A stretch of DNA of 64,000 nt from Cellulophaga sp. RHA19 (GCF_002813425.1 NZ_PHUL01000001.1:2735001-2799000), one strand, 5' to 3'. Positions 7,253-17,350 are shown, numbered from the stretch's first letter. Numbers and translations: made by a program. Notes: generated by a model not told the origin, from the sequence alone.

Positions 7253-10108
7253 TTATTTTAGAATTACTTTTTTTGTAAAGCTTTTAGTTTCATTTTTTGG
7301 CTTAAACTGAACAAAATATATTCCTTTTTTTAAACCAGAAAGAGATACCTCTTTTGTTGAATTTTCACCTAGAAATAAGCTTTTAACAATTTCTCCGTTA
7401 AAATCAAAAATTGTTATATCGCAGTTGTTTAAACTGGATCTAATTTTAAGAATATCTGTAGTAGGGTTAGGAAAAATAGAGAAGCCGTTATCTTTTTCTA
7501 AACTATTGTCTTTAGATGTAGTTTTTGATATAGCACTTAATGTATTGGTGTTATTCCAAGTTGCTTTGTACCAACCGCTTCCCCAACCAGAACACCAAAA
7601 TGTGTTTTCGTCCTTATTATCGGGTTTAATATCTGTAATAGAGTGTGCGTGTGCTAAATTTTTGTTGGCTTTAATCCATGAGTTTCCTCCGTTTTTAGAT
7701 ATATAAATGCCTGGGTTTTTGTGTTGTGGAGATCTTGGGACTGTAACAGCAATAATTTCAGGGTTAATTGGAGAAGTCTCGGTTTGCCAAACATAGTTTA
7801 AATCAAATATTTTTTTCCAAGTTTGTGCATTGTCTTTACTTCTCCAAACACCTCCTGAATTATTATTTGTAGACCCTTTTACTCCGCATGAGATGTAAAT
7901 ATCTTTTGTAGTTTTATCTATATGTACATTATTTACAGATTTTATGGAAGATGGTAATGTATTTATTTTAGTCCATATTTGGGCTTTATTGTTAGTTCTG
8001 TATAACCCACCATTTACACCTTTGTATAAATTTGAAGCAGCATAAATTATGTTACTATTTGTAGGGTGCATCTCTAATCTTCTTATACTAGATTTAGCTG
8101 GTAAACCATTATTTTTTAAAGACCAACTTTTTCCTCCATCTGTGCTTTTGTATACACCATACTTACTAAAATTAGTCACTGGAGTACCTTCATTAATTTC
8201 TGAAGGACTGTATCTCATAAGTGTAAAATATATAGTTTTTGCAGACACAGGATCTATCATTAAAGAAGAACTGTAAAAGTGCTGAGACGATAGGTTTGTG
8301 TCAGGATAATCAATAGGAGTACTTATATTTTCCCAAGTTTTTCCGCCATCTTTAGATCTTCTAAATTTATCTCTGTGTTTTTGTCTAAATTGTAGTGTGT
8401 ATATTATATTGGGATTGTTAGGGTGTACTGCTAAAGTTGCTATAGAATGTGCTCCGTTTGTATTATTTTGACCTTCTAATTGGGTTGTAGCAACTTTATT
8501 AGAGTTTGCAAACCTACCTAAGCCTGTAGATTTCCATAATCCGTGTTCTCCGCTTAGAAAAAGTTTTCTGTTGGGAATTCCGGTTTCAAGATAAATATAT
8601 CTACCAGGGAGATTACTACCTCCTTTACCTATCCATGATTTACTGCCGTAAAAAGTTTCATCATCATCAATCTGTTTCCACTTATTTTCACCATTAGTAA
8701 GTTTAAGTACTTGTTGGTCTAAGCTAGTAAATACGTTCCCTTCTACATCAATAGACATAAACCTACATCCCCAAATTTCTTCTCTTTCATCCATATTTTT
8801 TTGTATGTGAGCAAATTTGGTATTACTACCAGATACTTTTACTGCTCTGCTATTCCAGTAATTTTGGTCTGTATTATTTTTCCAATATTTTCCTGTTCTA
8901 GCAATAGGAAACCAAGTTTGTCCGCCATTGTTTGTTTTCCAGATGTCTCCAGGACCAAAAGAAAAGTCATGTTTTACATTGTGAGAAACGTAGATCTGGT
9001 TTGAGTTTTTTGGGTTGACAACTATTCTATTATAGTTTTGCAATATATTTTTAGGTAAATTATTACTTACATCAGAAATATTAATTCCTAACCATTTAGC
9101 AATAGACCTTTTATAGTAATATTTTGTAGGATTACTAGTTATTTTAGTTAAGTTTATACCTAAATCTCCTGTTATTGAAGTCCAACTTTTACCACCGTCT
9201 GTGCTTTTGTAAATACCACCTTTAGAAGAAAATGTATTTTCAGATTTGTAAAAACTAGTTTGATCTACTAAAAATAAAGTGAATTTATTTGTTTCCTTAT
9301 TATAATGAGATGTCATATCTCTAGGAAGGTTATTAGGTAAGCCATTATTTTTAGCCAAAGTCCAACTTTCTCCCTTGTTAGAGCTTAAATAAAGGCCTGT
9401 ATTTGCAGCCATTATTACGTTATTGGTGTTAGTTGGATCAACAATAATTTTAGCTACAGCAAGTTTTGCAGGAAGTCCGTTTGTAATTTTTTTCCATGTA
9501 GAGCCTTTATTAGTACTTTTATAAATATGGCCTAAAATAGCTTTGGGTCTAAAAGTACCTCCAGTTTTATCATTAGCGGTTCTATGAAACCTTTTAGAAT
9601 CCCAAAAAGTTCCTGCTCCAATATACCAAATATTGTCATTTTTTGGGTCTACAGCTATTTCATTATGTGCTCCACCTAAATTAAAATTTGTTTTTTTCCA
9701 ACTTCTTCCTTTGTTTGTTGTCTTATATAGTCCAGCGAGTTCATCAGTTGCAAAGCCTAAATTTGGATTTTGTCTAGAAAATTCAACATCATAAGTTCTT
9801 CCCATATCAAATCCTTCTCCATCATAATCTTTAATAGTTTGCCATGATTTTCCACCATCAAAGGAACCGTAGCCATTAAACATATCTGGAGCCATTAAAA
9901 TAGTATTTTTATCCGTAGGGTGATTCCAGAAAAATTCGCAATATCCAGACATTCCTGGACCAAATTGAACCCAATTTATAGAATTGGTAGAAATTACTTT
10001 TTCTGTTCGTAGTTTATTAAAATAAGCGGCATTTTGTGCATAAGATATATTTATACACAAAAAAGTAAACGCATATAATAGTTTAATAAATAAGAGTTTT
10101 TTCATCAT
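7253..10108 (-). CDS. secreted Asp-box (BNR/sortilin-like) repeat protein with T9SS type A sorting domain
   Basis: 951 residues, start MMKKLLF. A signal peptide (about 1-25, ending SYAQ) is followed by at least ten Asp-box-like repeats of the form S-x-D-x-G-x-[ST]-W (for example STDGGKSW, SKDGGKTW, TTNKGRSW), the pattern of beta-propeller enzymes such as sialidases, GH74 glucanases and sortilin-like proteins. The last ~78 residues (from FSIFPNPTTDILKI to KKVILK) match the Por secretion tail recognised by the type IX system, so it should be exported and cell-surface anchored or released. Substrate not identifiable; I see no clear catalytic signature. Stands alone on the minus strand with a long AT-rich region upstream. 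Confidence 0.88.
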   Translation of the reverse strand: MMKKLLFIKLLYAFTFLCINISYAQNAAYFNKLRTEKVISTNSINWVQFGPGMSGYCEFFWNHPTDKNTILMAPDMFNGYGSFDGGKSWQTIKDYDGEGFDMGRTYDVEFSRQNPNLGFATDELAGLYKTTNKGRSWKKTNFNLGGAHNEIAVDPKNDNIWYIGAGTFWDSKRFHRTANDKTGGTFRPKAILGHIYKSTNKGSTWKKITNGLPAKLAVAKIIVDPTNTNNVIMAANTGLYLSSNKGESWTLAKNNGLPNNLPRDMTSHYNKETNKFTLFLVDQTSFYKSENTFSSKGGIYKSTDGGKSWTSITGDLGINLTKITSNPTKYYYKRSIAKWLGINISDVSNNLPKNILQNYNRIVVNPKNSNQIYVSHNVKHDFSFGPGDIWKTNNGGQTWFPIARTGKYWKNNTDQNYWNSRAVKVSGSNTKFAHIQKNMDEREEIWGCRFMSIDVEGNVFTSLDQQVLKLTNGENKWKQIDDDETFYGSKSWIGKGGSNLPGRYIYLETGIPNRKLFLSGEHGLWKSTGLGRFANSNKVATTQLEGQNNTNGAHSIATLAVHPNNPNIIYTLQFRQKHRDKFRRSKDGGKTWENISTPIDYPDTNLSSQHFYSSSLMIDPVSAKTIYFTLMRYSPSEINEGTPVTNFSKYGVYKSTDGGKSWSLKNNGLPAKSSIRRLEMHPTNSNIIYAASNLYKGVNGGLYRTNNKAQIWTKINTLPSSIKSVNNVHIDKTTKDIYISCGVKGSTNNNSGGVWRSKDNAQTWKKIFDLNYVWQTETSPINPEIIAVTVPRSPQHKNPGIYISKNGGNSWIKANKNLAHAHSITDIKPDNKDENTFWCSGWGSGWYKATWNNTNTLSAISKTTSKDNSLEKDNGFSIFPNPTTDILKIRSSLNNCDITIFDFNGEIVKSLFLGENSTKEVSLSGLKKGIYFVQFKPKNETKSFTKKVILK

Positions 10109-10486
10109 AGTAAGTAGTTATTTATAAGTGGTTAATAGTATTATTGACCTTTATTCTAAAAAATATTATAGGATATAAGTCTTGATGTACTATATATAAT
10201 ACAAGCTATAAATGTATGAATAAATCTATTTAAAAGTAAGTTTATTATTACAAATAAATATTTATGATATATATTTATTGTGAGAAGATATTACTATGTT
10301 TAGTATTATAATTGTATTTAAATTTTAAGAGCTAGTCTTTACTATATAGTGGTTGTTCTTAGTAGGAAATGAAAATATATTGTTTTTAACTTAAATATAT
10401 AAAGTATTCATAATTTTTTCTATTAAACGCTGTTTTTCTTACAATAAGTAGTATTTTCCGACTAATTAGAAATTAGTTTGCTAAAT
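10109..10486. other. 378-base AT-rich intergenic region
   Basis: Gap between the divergent secreted-protein gene and the GLPGLI gene, so it must carry promoters for both, but I find no clear TTTG/TAnnTTTG pair. No ORF or tRNA is seen. It contains two small inverted repeats: AATAAATAT/ATATTTATT (10253-10261 and 10271-10279) and ACTAATT/AATTAGT (10461-10467 and 10471-10477), the latter ending 9 bases before the preferred start of the next gene. Confidence 0.5.
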
Positions 10487-11308
10487 ATGTTAAGAAATAC
10501 ATTTCTTATAATAATAACATTATTAACTTTTTACAGTGCGTTTGCACAAAAAGATTCCATAAATATTTACAAAGTGCTGTATGAGAGAATTTTAACTATT
10601 GAAGAAGGTAGAAAACCTTTTATAGGTGTTTATGAGCTAAATAAATTTGTAGAGCTAAATAAGTCTATTTACACAAAAAAAAGCAAATCAAAAATTACAG
10701 AAGTTGTAATTACAGATGAAGATGACGATTCTAGATTTACTTTTACGCCAACTGGTAAAAATATTAGTACGTTATTTAAGGACTATAACAATGGCACCTT
10801 TTATTCTAAACATGAAGTTGCTTACAAGTATTTTGTTGTTAAGGATAGTCTAAATATTTTTAATTGGAGCATTCAAAATAATTCAAAAGAAATTTTAGGT
10901 TTTAAATGCCAATTAGCAACAATGGACTTTAGAGGTAGAAAATATGAGGCTTGGTTTACATCAGATCTACCTGTAGGTGGCCCTTATAAATATGATGGCT
11001 TACCAGGTATGATTTTAGAACTGAAATCTATAGATAACTTTATATCTTTTAAACCTATAAAAATTAAAAATACTAAGCTAAAATTAGCTACTTTAGAAAA
11101 TCCTTTTGATACAAAAGATGCACTAACTTGGCAGGATTATAAAGACTTGTACAAGAAAAAAGCAATAGAACTTTTAAGTTATAGACCTAATGAAAATACT
11201 GGAGGTGTAGTATCTTCTAGAGGTGGTATTGAATTATATATAGATGAAGACGACAAAGAGTATAATGATGCACTAGATAAATACCATAAGAAATTTTCTA
11301 AAAAATAA
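10487..11308 (+). CDS. GLPGLI family secreted protein
   Basis: 273 residues from the ATG at 10487 (an in-frame TTG at 10478 would add only three residues). Signal peptide about 1-20 (LRNTFLIIITLLTFYSAFAQ). The family-defining motif appears as GPYKYDGLPGMILEL near residue 170. GLPGLI proteins are Bacteroidota-specific, envelope-located and of unknown function; they commonly sit next to a TonB-receptor-like or carboxypeptidase-regulatory-like outer-membrane protein, as here (15 bases to the next gene). The two are probably co-transcribed and may work together. Confidence 0.87.
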   Translation: MLRNTFLIIITLLTFYSAFAQKDSINIYKVLYERILTIEEGRKPFIGVYELNKFVELNKSIYTKKSKSKITEVVITDEDDDSRFTFTPTGKNISTLFKDYNNGTFYSKHEVAYKYFVVKDSLNIFNWSIQNNSKEILGFKCQLATMDFRGRKYEAWFTSDLPVGGPYKYDGLPGMILELKSIDNFISFKPIKIKNTKLKLATLENPFDTKDALTWQDYKDLYKKKAIELLSYRPNENTGGVVSSRGGIELYIDEDDKEYNDALDKYHKKFSKK

Positions 11309-11323
11309 TACCACACACAACTT

Positions 11324-13996
11324 TTGAAAAATTTCCTTTGTTCTAAAATTTTACTAGTACTATTCCTTTTATTGAGTAGTATAGCATTAAGCTATTCACA
11401 AGTAATGAAAGGTACAGTTACTACTAGTGATAATACACCTATAAACGCACAAATACTACTAAAAGAACCTAATGCTAGTGTAATTAAAGAGTTTGTACTT
11501 GTTACTAAAGGAGCGTTTACTTATAAACTTAAAAAAAGTTACTCTACTAATAGTTTGTTTTTAACTGTTAAAGCCACAGGGTATACAGCTTATACAGAAG
11601 AGATAAAAGGATTAAAACCATTAGATACATTAACTTTTAAGTTTGTATTGTTTAAAGAAAAGATTGAATATTTAGATGAAGTTGTAGTTGAAAAAAAGAA
11701 AGCATTTACAATAAAAGAAGATACTGTTACCTACAATGTAGATTCTTATGCAGATGGTACAGAAAGAAAAGTAGAAGATTTACTAAAGAAACTTCCGGGT
11801 ATAGAGGTTGATAGTGGTACGGGTAATATTAGTTACAGGGGTAAATCTATAGAAACTGTTACAATTGAAGGAGATAATTTGTTTGATTACAATTATACTA
11901 TAGGTACTAAAAATATAAATATAGACTTAATTGAAGAAATTGAAGCTATAGAAAATTACTCTGAAAACAAACTTTTAAAAGGGATTGAAAATAGCCAAAA
12001 AGTTGCTTTAAATTTAAAACTAAAGAAGAATAAAAGTGATATTTCTGGTAGTGTAGATATTGGGTTGGGTGGTTTTACCAAGTCTAAAAAAAGCCCGCTA
12101 GATGTATCAACAAATTTATTGGCTATAAATAAAATACATAAATCTTTTGCTGTAGGTACTTACAATTCTATTGGTGAGAATTCGTCTCCTTTTAATTATT
12201 CTGGTAATCAAATTACGCAGGAGCAGTTAAAGGATGAAAATTACCATACTCAAAATATAATTCCAGAATATAATATTAATCAGGTTACTAATAACAATTT
12301 ATCAAATCAAAATAGTCAGTTGTTTACTAATTTTAATAGTATTTATAAATTAAATGACAAATTAAAGGCCAAAGTAAATTTATATTATTTGTCAGATAAA
12401 ATAAACAGTAACCAGTTCTCAGAAAGTTCTATAATTACTGGGGATGAGCAGTTTGCAATTTTTGATGATAATTATATAAACAAAAAACCTTTGCATTACA
12501 GAGGAGATTTAGAATTAAAGTACAACACATCTAAAACTTCTTTGTTAGAGTATAACGTTAGTTTTAGGGATGAAACGATAGATACAGAATATAGAACTAT
12601 ATCTAACCAAGAGAATGATTTTAATTCACTACTTAATACCCAAAATAAATTGTTTAAACAGAACTTGGAGTATACCAACAAGGTGTCAGGTAACAAGGCT
12701 TTACAGATTAACTTGATAAACTCTTTTAATAAATTAGATCAAAGTTTTACCATTAATCCTTCTGTTTTTAATACAAAAAAATTTAATAGTGATATACAAA
12801 GTAATTCTTCTAAAAAATACTACACGGATTTTAAAACAGTTTTGTTAGGTAAAAGCAAAAACAACAATAAATATAGTGTTTTAGTAGGGTTTAATTTAGA
12901 TAAAGAAACTTTTTATTCTAATTTAATTAGCAAAAATAACACTCAACAATTAGCAGTTGATGGTAGTTTAAATGATATCAATTTTATTAAAAATAGTATA
13001 TACACTCAAGGGTCGTATAATTGGAAAATAGGAAAATTTTCTATTTCACCAAAACTCTCTTTTCAACAACTTTATCAGGAGTTAAAAGGCGCTACAAACC
13101 CATTAGATGATATTTTTATTTTTGAACCTTCATTATCAGTGATGTATAAGTTTAATTTAAATTCGTATTTAAATTTGAATACAGGTTTTAATCAAAACAC
13201 ACAGAAAATTCAGAATGTATTTGAGAACCAAGTTTTAATTAGTAATCGTATGGTAAAAAATAATATACCTGATATTACAACACGAAAAAATCAAAAATAT
13301 AGTCTTATGTACTCTAAAAATGATCTTTTTAATCAGTTAACATTATCTTTTGGAGTGGATTACTTAAAGCAAAAAGGCAATTATTTTTCAAATACAGATA
13401 TAAATGAAAACGCTATAAAAACAACAAGTTTTTTTCTGAATGAATACACAGATAATACTAGTTTTTTCTTGAATTTTTCAAAATTAATCCCATCAATAAA
13501 AACCAATTTCAAAATTTCATCAAACTATTCAATTTATAATTATAAAAACATCATTAATAATTCAGGTTTGAGAGACAATAAAGCTCTTTATTTGTTTAAT
13601 AGTCTTTTCTTAAAAACCGCTTTTAATTCATCAATTAATTTTGAAAATATAACGAAGTTTACTTATCAAGAAACCGTAAATCAGAGTTCATTTGTAAATA
13701 AGTCTTTAGAAAATAATTTTAAACTACTGTTTAAACCATCAAGATCCTTATTTAGTACTGTTTCTTATAACTACTTTATTCCAAATTTTACAGATAAGGG
13801 TACAACCAATTCATTCTTAAATTTTGATGTAATGTATAGACCAGAAAATAAAAACTGGCAATTGGGATTAAAAGGGGTTAATTTATTAAATAACACTTCA
13901 TTTATAGAGAGAAATGTAAATGAATTTTCTATAAATTCTCAAAAAACGAATTTATTTGGTAGATATCATTTACTTAGTTTTATGTATTCATTTTAA
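11324..13996 (+). CDS. TonB-dependent-receptor-like outer-membrane protein with carboxypeptidase-regulatory-like domain
   Basis: 890 residues. Starts at TTG 11324: this start is chosen because it supplies a complete signal peptide (KNFLCSKILLVLFLLLSSIA, then SYSQ), whereas the next ATG falls after it. A carboxypeptidase-D regulatory-like beta-sandwich (about 26-110), a plug-like region (LKKLPGIEVDSGTGNISYRG, about 155-180) and a long barrel with alternating Asn/Ser-rich strands follow, ending in Phe as outer-membrane barrels do. Ligand unknown. Pairs with the GLPGLI gene 15 bases upstream. Converges with the TIGR02757 gene. Confidence 0.83.
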   Translation: MKNFLCSKILLVLFLLLSSIALSYSQVMKGTVTTSDNTPINAQILLKEPNASVIKEFVLVTKGAFTYKLKKSYSTNSLFLTVKATGYTAYTEEIKGLKPLDTLTFKFVLFKEKIEYLDEVVVEKKKAFTIKEDTVTYNVDSYADGTERKVEDLLKKLPGIEVDSGTGNISYRGKSIETVTIEGDNLFDYNYTIGTKNINIDLIEEIEAIENYSENKLLKGIENSQKVALNLKLKKNKSDISGSVDIGLGGFTKSKKSPLDVSTNLLAINKIHKSFAVGTYNSIGENSSPFNYSGNQITQEQLKDENYHTQNIIPEYNINQVTNNNLSNQNSQLFTNFNSIYKLNDKLKAKVNLYYLSDKINSNQFSESSIITGDEQFAIFDDNYINKKPLHYRGDLELKYNTSKTSLLEYNVSFRDETIDTEYRTISNQENDFNSLLNTQNKLFKQNLEYTNKVSGNKALQINLINSFNKLDQSFTINPSVFNTKKFNSDIQSNSSKKYYTDFKTVLLGKSKNNNKYSVLVGFNLDKETFYSNLISKNNTQQLAVDGSLNDINFIKNSIYTQGSYNWKIGKFSISPKLSFQQLYQELKGATNPLDDIFIFEPSLSVMYKFNLNSYLNLNTGFNQNTQKIQNVFENQVLISNRMVKNNIPDITTRKNQKYSLMYSKNDLFNQLTLSFGVDYLKQKGNYFSNTDINENAIKTTSFFLNEYTDNTSFFLNFSKLIPSIKTNFKISSNYSIYNYKNIINNSGLRDNKALYLFNSLFLKTAFNSSINFENITKFTYQETVNQSSFVNKSLENNFKLLFKPSRSLFSTVSYNYFIPNFTDKGTTNSFLNFDVMYRPENKNWQLGLKGVNLLNNTSFIERNVNEFSINSQKTNLFGRYHLLSFMYSF

Positions 13997-14035
13997 TTCT
14001 TAATAAAAGCATTTATTAGTAGTTGATAAAACTAT

Positions 14036-14800
14036 CTAAAACCCTTCAAAAACACCAAGACCAAATAAAGCAAAATCGTACTTAGATGGGTCTTTTGAGT
14101 CTAATTTTCGTAAGCTTTTGTCTAGTTCTGCTAAGGCTTTAGCATCATTTTGTTTACGCTTTAATAACCCCAATTTACGAGCAACGTTGCCAGAGTGTAC
14201 ATCTAATGGGCAAGATAGTAGTGCAGGATCTATGGTTTTCCAAATACCAAAATCTACTTTGCTACTAGCATCACGTACCATCCAACGTAAAAACATATTA
14301 ATACGTTTAGCGGCAGAACCTTTTAAGGGATCAGATATGTGTTTTGTTGTACGTTTTGGGTGTTCAATCTCAAAAAAGGTAGCTTTAAATTTAGAGATTG
14401 CGGTTTGCAAGTCATTACCTTGGGTGTGTTTAGCAAAGAGAGCCTCTAAACCACCGTGATTTATATAAATATTACGTAAACTCTGTACAAAAAAAGTAAA
14501 ATCGGTTTCATTAAATGTACGGTGCACAAAATCTTTAAAGTTACCCAAATCGTCATCAGAATGGTTTAAAACAAAATCGTGAGGAGAGTTGTGCATAAGA
14601 GCCATCATTTTATCCGCATTTTTAATAATACTCTTACGGTTTCCCCAAGCTATAGTTGCCGTTAAAAAACCAGCAATTTCTATATCTTCTTTTTTTGTAA
14701 AACGATGCGGAATTTGTAACGGATCTGACTCTATAAAATCTGGATTGTTGTATTGTACAACCTTAACATCTAAAAACTCTTTTAACTCGGCTTTTGTCAT
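14036..14800 (-). CDS. TIGR02757 (DUF2400) family protein
   Basis: 254 residues, matching the usual length. The N-terminal ADPLQIPHRF-like stretch (SDPLQIPHRFTKKEDIEIAGF), the TIAWGNRKSI segment and CPLDVHSGNVARKLGLL are typical of this uncharacterised family, common in Bacteroidota; the C-terminal part resembles helix-hairpin-helix DNA glycosylase folds (inference from the motif LDVHSGNVAR). The ATG overlaps the stop of the CPBP protease gene by one base (TAATG), so the three minus-strand genes ABC-CPBP-TIGR02757 form an operon. Confidence 0.85.
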   Translation of the reverse strand: MTKAELKEFLDVKVVQYNNPDFIESDPLQIPHRFTKKEDIEIAGFLTATIAWGNRKSIIKNADKMMALMHNSPHDFVLNHSDDDLGNFKDFVHRTFNETDFTFFVQSLRNIYINHGGLEALFAKHTQGNDLQTAISKFKATFFEIEHPKRTTKHISDPLKGSAAKRINMFLRWMVRDASSKVDFGIWKTIDPALLSCPLDVHSGNVARKLGLLKRKQNDAKALAELDKSLRKLDSKDPSKYDFALFGLGVFEGF

Positions 14801-15357
14801 TATTCTATAGGAAGTTCTAAAAGTTTAATAAGTGCTAAAGGTAAAAACAGGATAAAGTTGTGACAAGCGTGTAGTGCAATAGACCAAATTAGTCCAAACT
14901 TAACTCTAATAAAACCAGCAAAAGCACCTAAAACCAATTGTGGAGCTACTAAAAATGGAGATAACGCTAATGCCATTGGTGTAATTTCAAAATTACTAAT
15001 GTGTACGGCACCAAATAATAAAATAGATACATATAAAGCTATTTTAAACCTTTTGGTTTCTTTAAAAAAAGCAAGTGGACCTCTAAAAAGTAATTCTTCA
15101 AACAAAGGAGCAACTATAACAATTAATAAAAATAGCATAGGAGTAGTATAGTCGTCCATAGCAGAGCTTAAAGCGTGCTCGTTAGGCCCTAAAATACCTG
15201 TAGTTTCCCAAATAGAGTTAAAAACAACTATGCCAATACCTATTAATAATCCCCAAAAAAGTATTTTTATAAAAGATATAAATCTGTATCCAAAATCTGT
15301 GTTTTCATCAGGAGTATTGGTTGGATTTTTTAAAAACTGGTAAACTATTTTTAGCAT
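14800..15357 (-). CDS. CPBP family intramembrane glutamic endopeptidase
   Basis: 185 residues with several membrane segments. The three CPBP/Abi motifs are visible: EELLFR (Glu87-Glu88, Arg92), the second motif His (FGAVHIS, His119) and the third motif HACHNF (His163, His166). Family members are membrane glutamic proteases related to Rce1; in bacteria they act in bacteriocin self-immunity or membrane protein processing. Its substrate is unknown. Lies one base after the ABC ATPase stop and is translationally coupled to the next gene. Confidence 0.87.
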   Translation of the reverse strand: MLKIVYQFLKNPTNTPDENTDFGYRFISFIKILFWGLLIGIGIVVFNSIWETTGILGPNEHALSSAMDDYTTPMLFLLIVIVAPLFEELLFRGPLAFFKETKRFKIALYVSILLFGAVHISNFEITPMALALSPFLVAPQLVLGAFAGFIRVKFGLIWSIALHACHNFILFLPLALIKLLELPIE

Positions 15358-15358
15358 A

Positions 15359-16021
15359 TTATGTTGTTATTTGTCCGTCTACCATTACCAATTTTCTATC
15401 TGCCATATCAGCAAGTTCTTCATTGTGTGTTACAATCACAAATGTCTGTCCAAATTCATCTCGTAATTTAAAAAATAATTTATGAAGGTTATCAGCGCTT
15501 TCAGAATCTAAGTTACCACTAGGTTCATCAGCAAAAATAATAGAAGGATTGTTTATTAAAGCTCTTGCAACAGCAACACGTTGTTGTTCCCCTCCAGATA
15601 ATTCGTTAGGTTTATGTTGGTATCTATGAGAAAGCCCTAGAAAGTCTAAGAGTTCTTTTCCTCTTTTTTCTGCTTCCTCTTTAGGTGTTTTTTTTATGTA
15701 AGCAGGTATACAAACATTTTCTAAAGCAGTAAACTCTGGTAATAGTTGATGAAACTGAAAAATGAAACCAATGTTTTCATTCCTAAACTTAGCTAACTCC
15801 TTATCTTTTAGTTTTGTAACATTTGTGTTTTTAATTAATAACTCACTAGAAGATGTTTTAGAAATAACATCTAGAGTTCCTAGTATTTGTAATAAAGTTG
15901 TTTTACCAGCACCAGAAGAGCCAACAATAGAGACAATTTCTTTTTCTTTAATATGAAGATTTACACCTTTTAAAACCTGAAGTTTCCCGTAAAACTTTTG
16001 AATATTTTTAGCTTTTATCAT
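15359..16021 (-). CDS. LolD-like ABC transporter ATP-binding protein
   Basis: 220 residues, a single ATPase domain: Walker A GSSGAGKT (34-41), Q-loop near [12 protein letters not shown], signature [15 protein letters not shown] (141-155), Walker [13 protein letters not shown] (161-172) and switch His in VTHNEEL. The [16 protein letters not shown] stretch and EPSGNLDS place it with the LolD/MacB group, which powers lipoprotein release or efflux; the permease is not in this window. First gene of the leftward operon with the CPBP protease and the TIGR02757 protein. Confidence 0.88.
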   Translation of the reverse strand: MIKAKNIQKFYGKLQVLKGVNLHIKEKEIVSIVGSSGAGKTTLLQILGTLDVISKTSSSELLIKNTNVTKLKDKELAKFRNENIGFIFQFHQLLPEFTALENVCIPAYIKKTPKEEAEKRGKELLDFLGLSHRYQHKPNELSGGEQQRVAVARALINNPSIIFADEPSGNLDSESADNLHKLFFKLRDEFGQTFVIVTHNEELADMADRKLVMVDGQITT

Positions 16022-16107
16022 TCCTTGTCTTTTTCGCTGATGAAAGTACTCATTAGCGTTGATATGGCAAAAATAAATAAAAGAAAGCGGTATTCAATTT
16101 TAATACC

Positions 16108-16115
16108 TATTTTTG
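16108..16115 (+). promoter_or_regulatory. -7 promoter element before folE
   Basis: TATTTTTG fits the Bacteroidota consensus TAnnTTTG. No TTTG is found at the right distance upstream. It would give a leader of about 65 bases before folE. Confidence 0.35.
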
Positions 16116-16187
16116 AAATAGAAGAGTCTGTTTTAGTTAAACAAGGACTTTATCAACCCAAAAACAAGTATAAAACACAATATATAG

Positions 16188-16787
16188 ATGTCTTTTTATA
16201 AAAATTTTGAAGAATATAATTTAGAAGCAACCGAATCTGTAAAAGAAAAATACGCTAAAATTATTGAAGGTGTAGGCGAAGATGTAGAAAGAGAAGGTTT
16301 GGTAAAAACACCAGAAAGAGCAGCAAAAGCTATGATGTTTTTAACGCAAGGTTATGAGCAAGATCCGGTAAAAATATTAAAAGCTGCAATGTTTAAAGAG
16401 GATTATGATGATATGGTAATTATTAAAGATATAGAATTATACTCTTTATGTGAGCACCATATGTTGCCTTTTTTTGGTAAAGCACACGTAGCATATATAC
16501 CAAACGGACATATAGTTGGATTAAGTAAAATACCTAGAATTGTAGATGTTTTTGCAAGAAGGCTACAAGTGCAAGAACGTTTAACACATGATATTTTAGA
16601 ATGTTTAAATAATACCTTAAAGCCACAAGGAGTTGCAGTTGTTATAGAGGCATCGCATATGTGTATGATGATGCGTGGCGTACAAAAACAAAACTCTGTA
16701 ACCACAACATCTGGTTTTAGAGGGCAGTTTGAGAAACAAGAAACACGTAATGAGTTTTTAAAGTTAATAAGCTCAGACTTATCCTAA
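16188..16787 (+). CDS. folE: GTP cyclohydrolase I
   Basis: 199 residues. Converts GTP to dihydroneopterin triphosphate, the first step of folate synthesis. Zinc ligands visible: Cys88 and His91 in [15 protein letters not shown], and Cys159 in [23 protein letters not shown] and [10 protein letters not shown] are family landmarks. ATG at 16188 gives a natural N-terminus. Downstream, 52 bases separate it from two small membrane proteins and a molybdopterin enzyme, which need not be functionally linked. Confidence 0.95.
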   Translation: MSFYKNFEEYNLEATESVKEKYAKIIEGVGEDVEREGLVKTPERAAKAMMFLTQGYEQDPVKILKAAMFKEDYDDMVIIKDIELYSLCEHHMLPFFGKAHVAYIPNGHIVGLSKIPRIVDVFARRLQVQERLTHDILECLNNTLKPQGVAVVIEASHMCMMMRGVQKQNSVTTTSGFRGQFEKQETRNEFLKLISSDLS

Positions 16788-16839
16788 TAAACACTGGCAT
16801 TACTTTTGTATATTAGTAGATAACATTAACTATTTTAAT

Positions 16840-17142
16840 ATGACAAATAAAAAAAATACAAAATACAGAGACTTACTCTTAGGTCTTCTTTTTGATGCTA
16901 TAGGAATGCTTTCATTTTCTGTTTTAGGAATAGGAGAGTTTTCAGACGTTGTTTGGGCGCCACTTTCTTTTTGGTTAATGACCAGAATGTATAAAGGTAC
17001 TGCTGGTAAAGCAGCTGGTATGGCATCTTTTGTAGAAGAATTAATACCTGGCACAGATTTTATACCTTCATTTACTATTATGTGGATTTATACTTATGTT
17101 ATAAGTGGGTCTAAATTAGGAGAAGTACTAGAAAAAAAATAG
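16840..17142 (+). CDS. small membrane protein, unknown function
   Basis: 100 residues with about three hydrophobic stretches (near 13-30, 35-50 and 78-92) and a charged C-terminus ending LGEVLEKK. No family recognised. The next start codon is 1 base past its stop, so it is coupled to the 61-residue membrane protein and perhaps to the molybdenum enzyme that follows. An ordinary ATG start follows an AT-rich leader. Confidence 0.7.
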   Translation: MTNKKNTKYRDLLLGLLFDAIGMLSFSVLGIGEFSDVVWAPLSFWLMTRMYKGTAGKAAGMASFVEELIPGTDFIPSFTIMWIYTYVISGSKLGEVLEKK

Positions 17143-17143
17143 T

Positions 17144-17329
17144 ATGAGTAAAAAAATTATACCATTTATTGTAATATTCTTCTGTTTATTACTAATTTTA
17201 ATGCACTTACTTACTGCAGACTTTAACAATTTAAGCATAGGATTTTATGTAGGCATCATATCAGCTTTGGTAGTGTCTGTTGCTATGTTTTTTAATATTA
17301 GAGCAAGAAATAGGGGTGAAATTGAGTAA
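17144..17329 (+). CDS. small two-helix membrane protein, unknown function
   Basis: 61 residues, two predicted transmembrane helices (about 5-24 and 31-50) followed by a basic tail FNIRARNRGEIE, suggesting a cytoplasmic C-terminus. No family recognised. Sits between the 100-residue membrane protein (1 base gap) and the sulfite-dehydrogenase-like gene (21 bases), so probably in the same transcript. Confidence 0.65.
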   Translation: MSKKIIPFIVIFFCLLLILMHLLTADFNNLSIGFYVGIISALVVSVAMFFNIRARNRGEIE

Positions 17330-17350
17330 TAATTTGATTTTATAATTAGT

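Noticed and set aside
15998..16201. 67-residue plus-strand frame (or 53 residues from the ATG at 16041) between the LolD-like gene and folE
   Set aside because: It overlaps the start of both neighbours, resembles nothing known, has no signal or domain, and lies where the divergent promoters must be.
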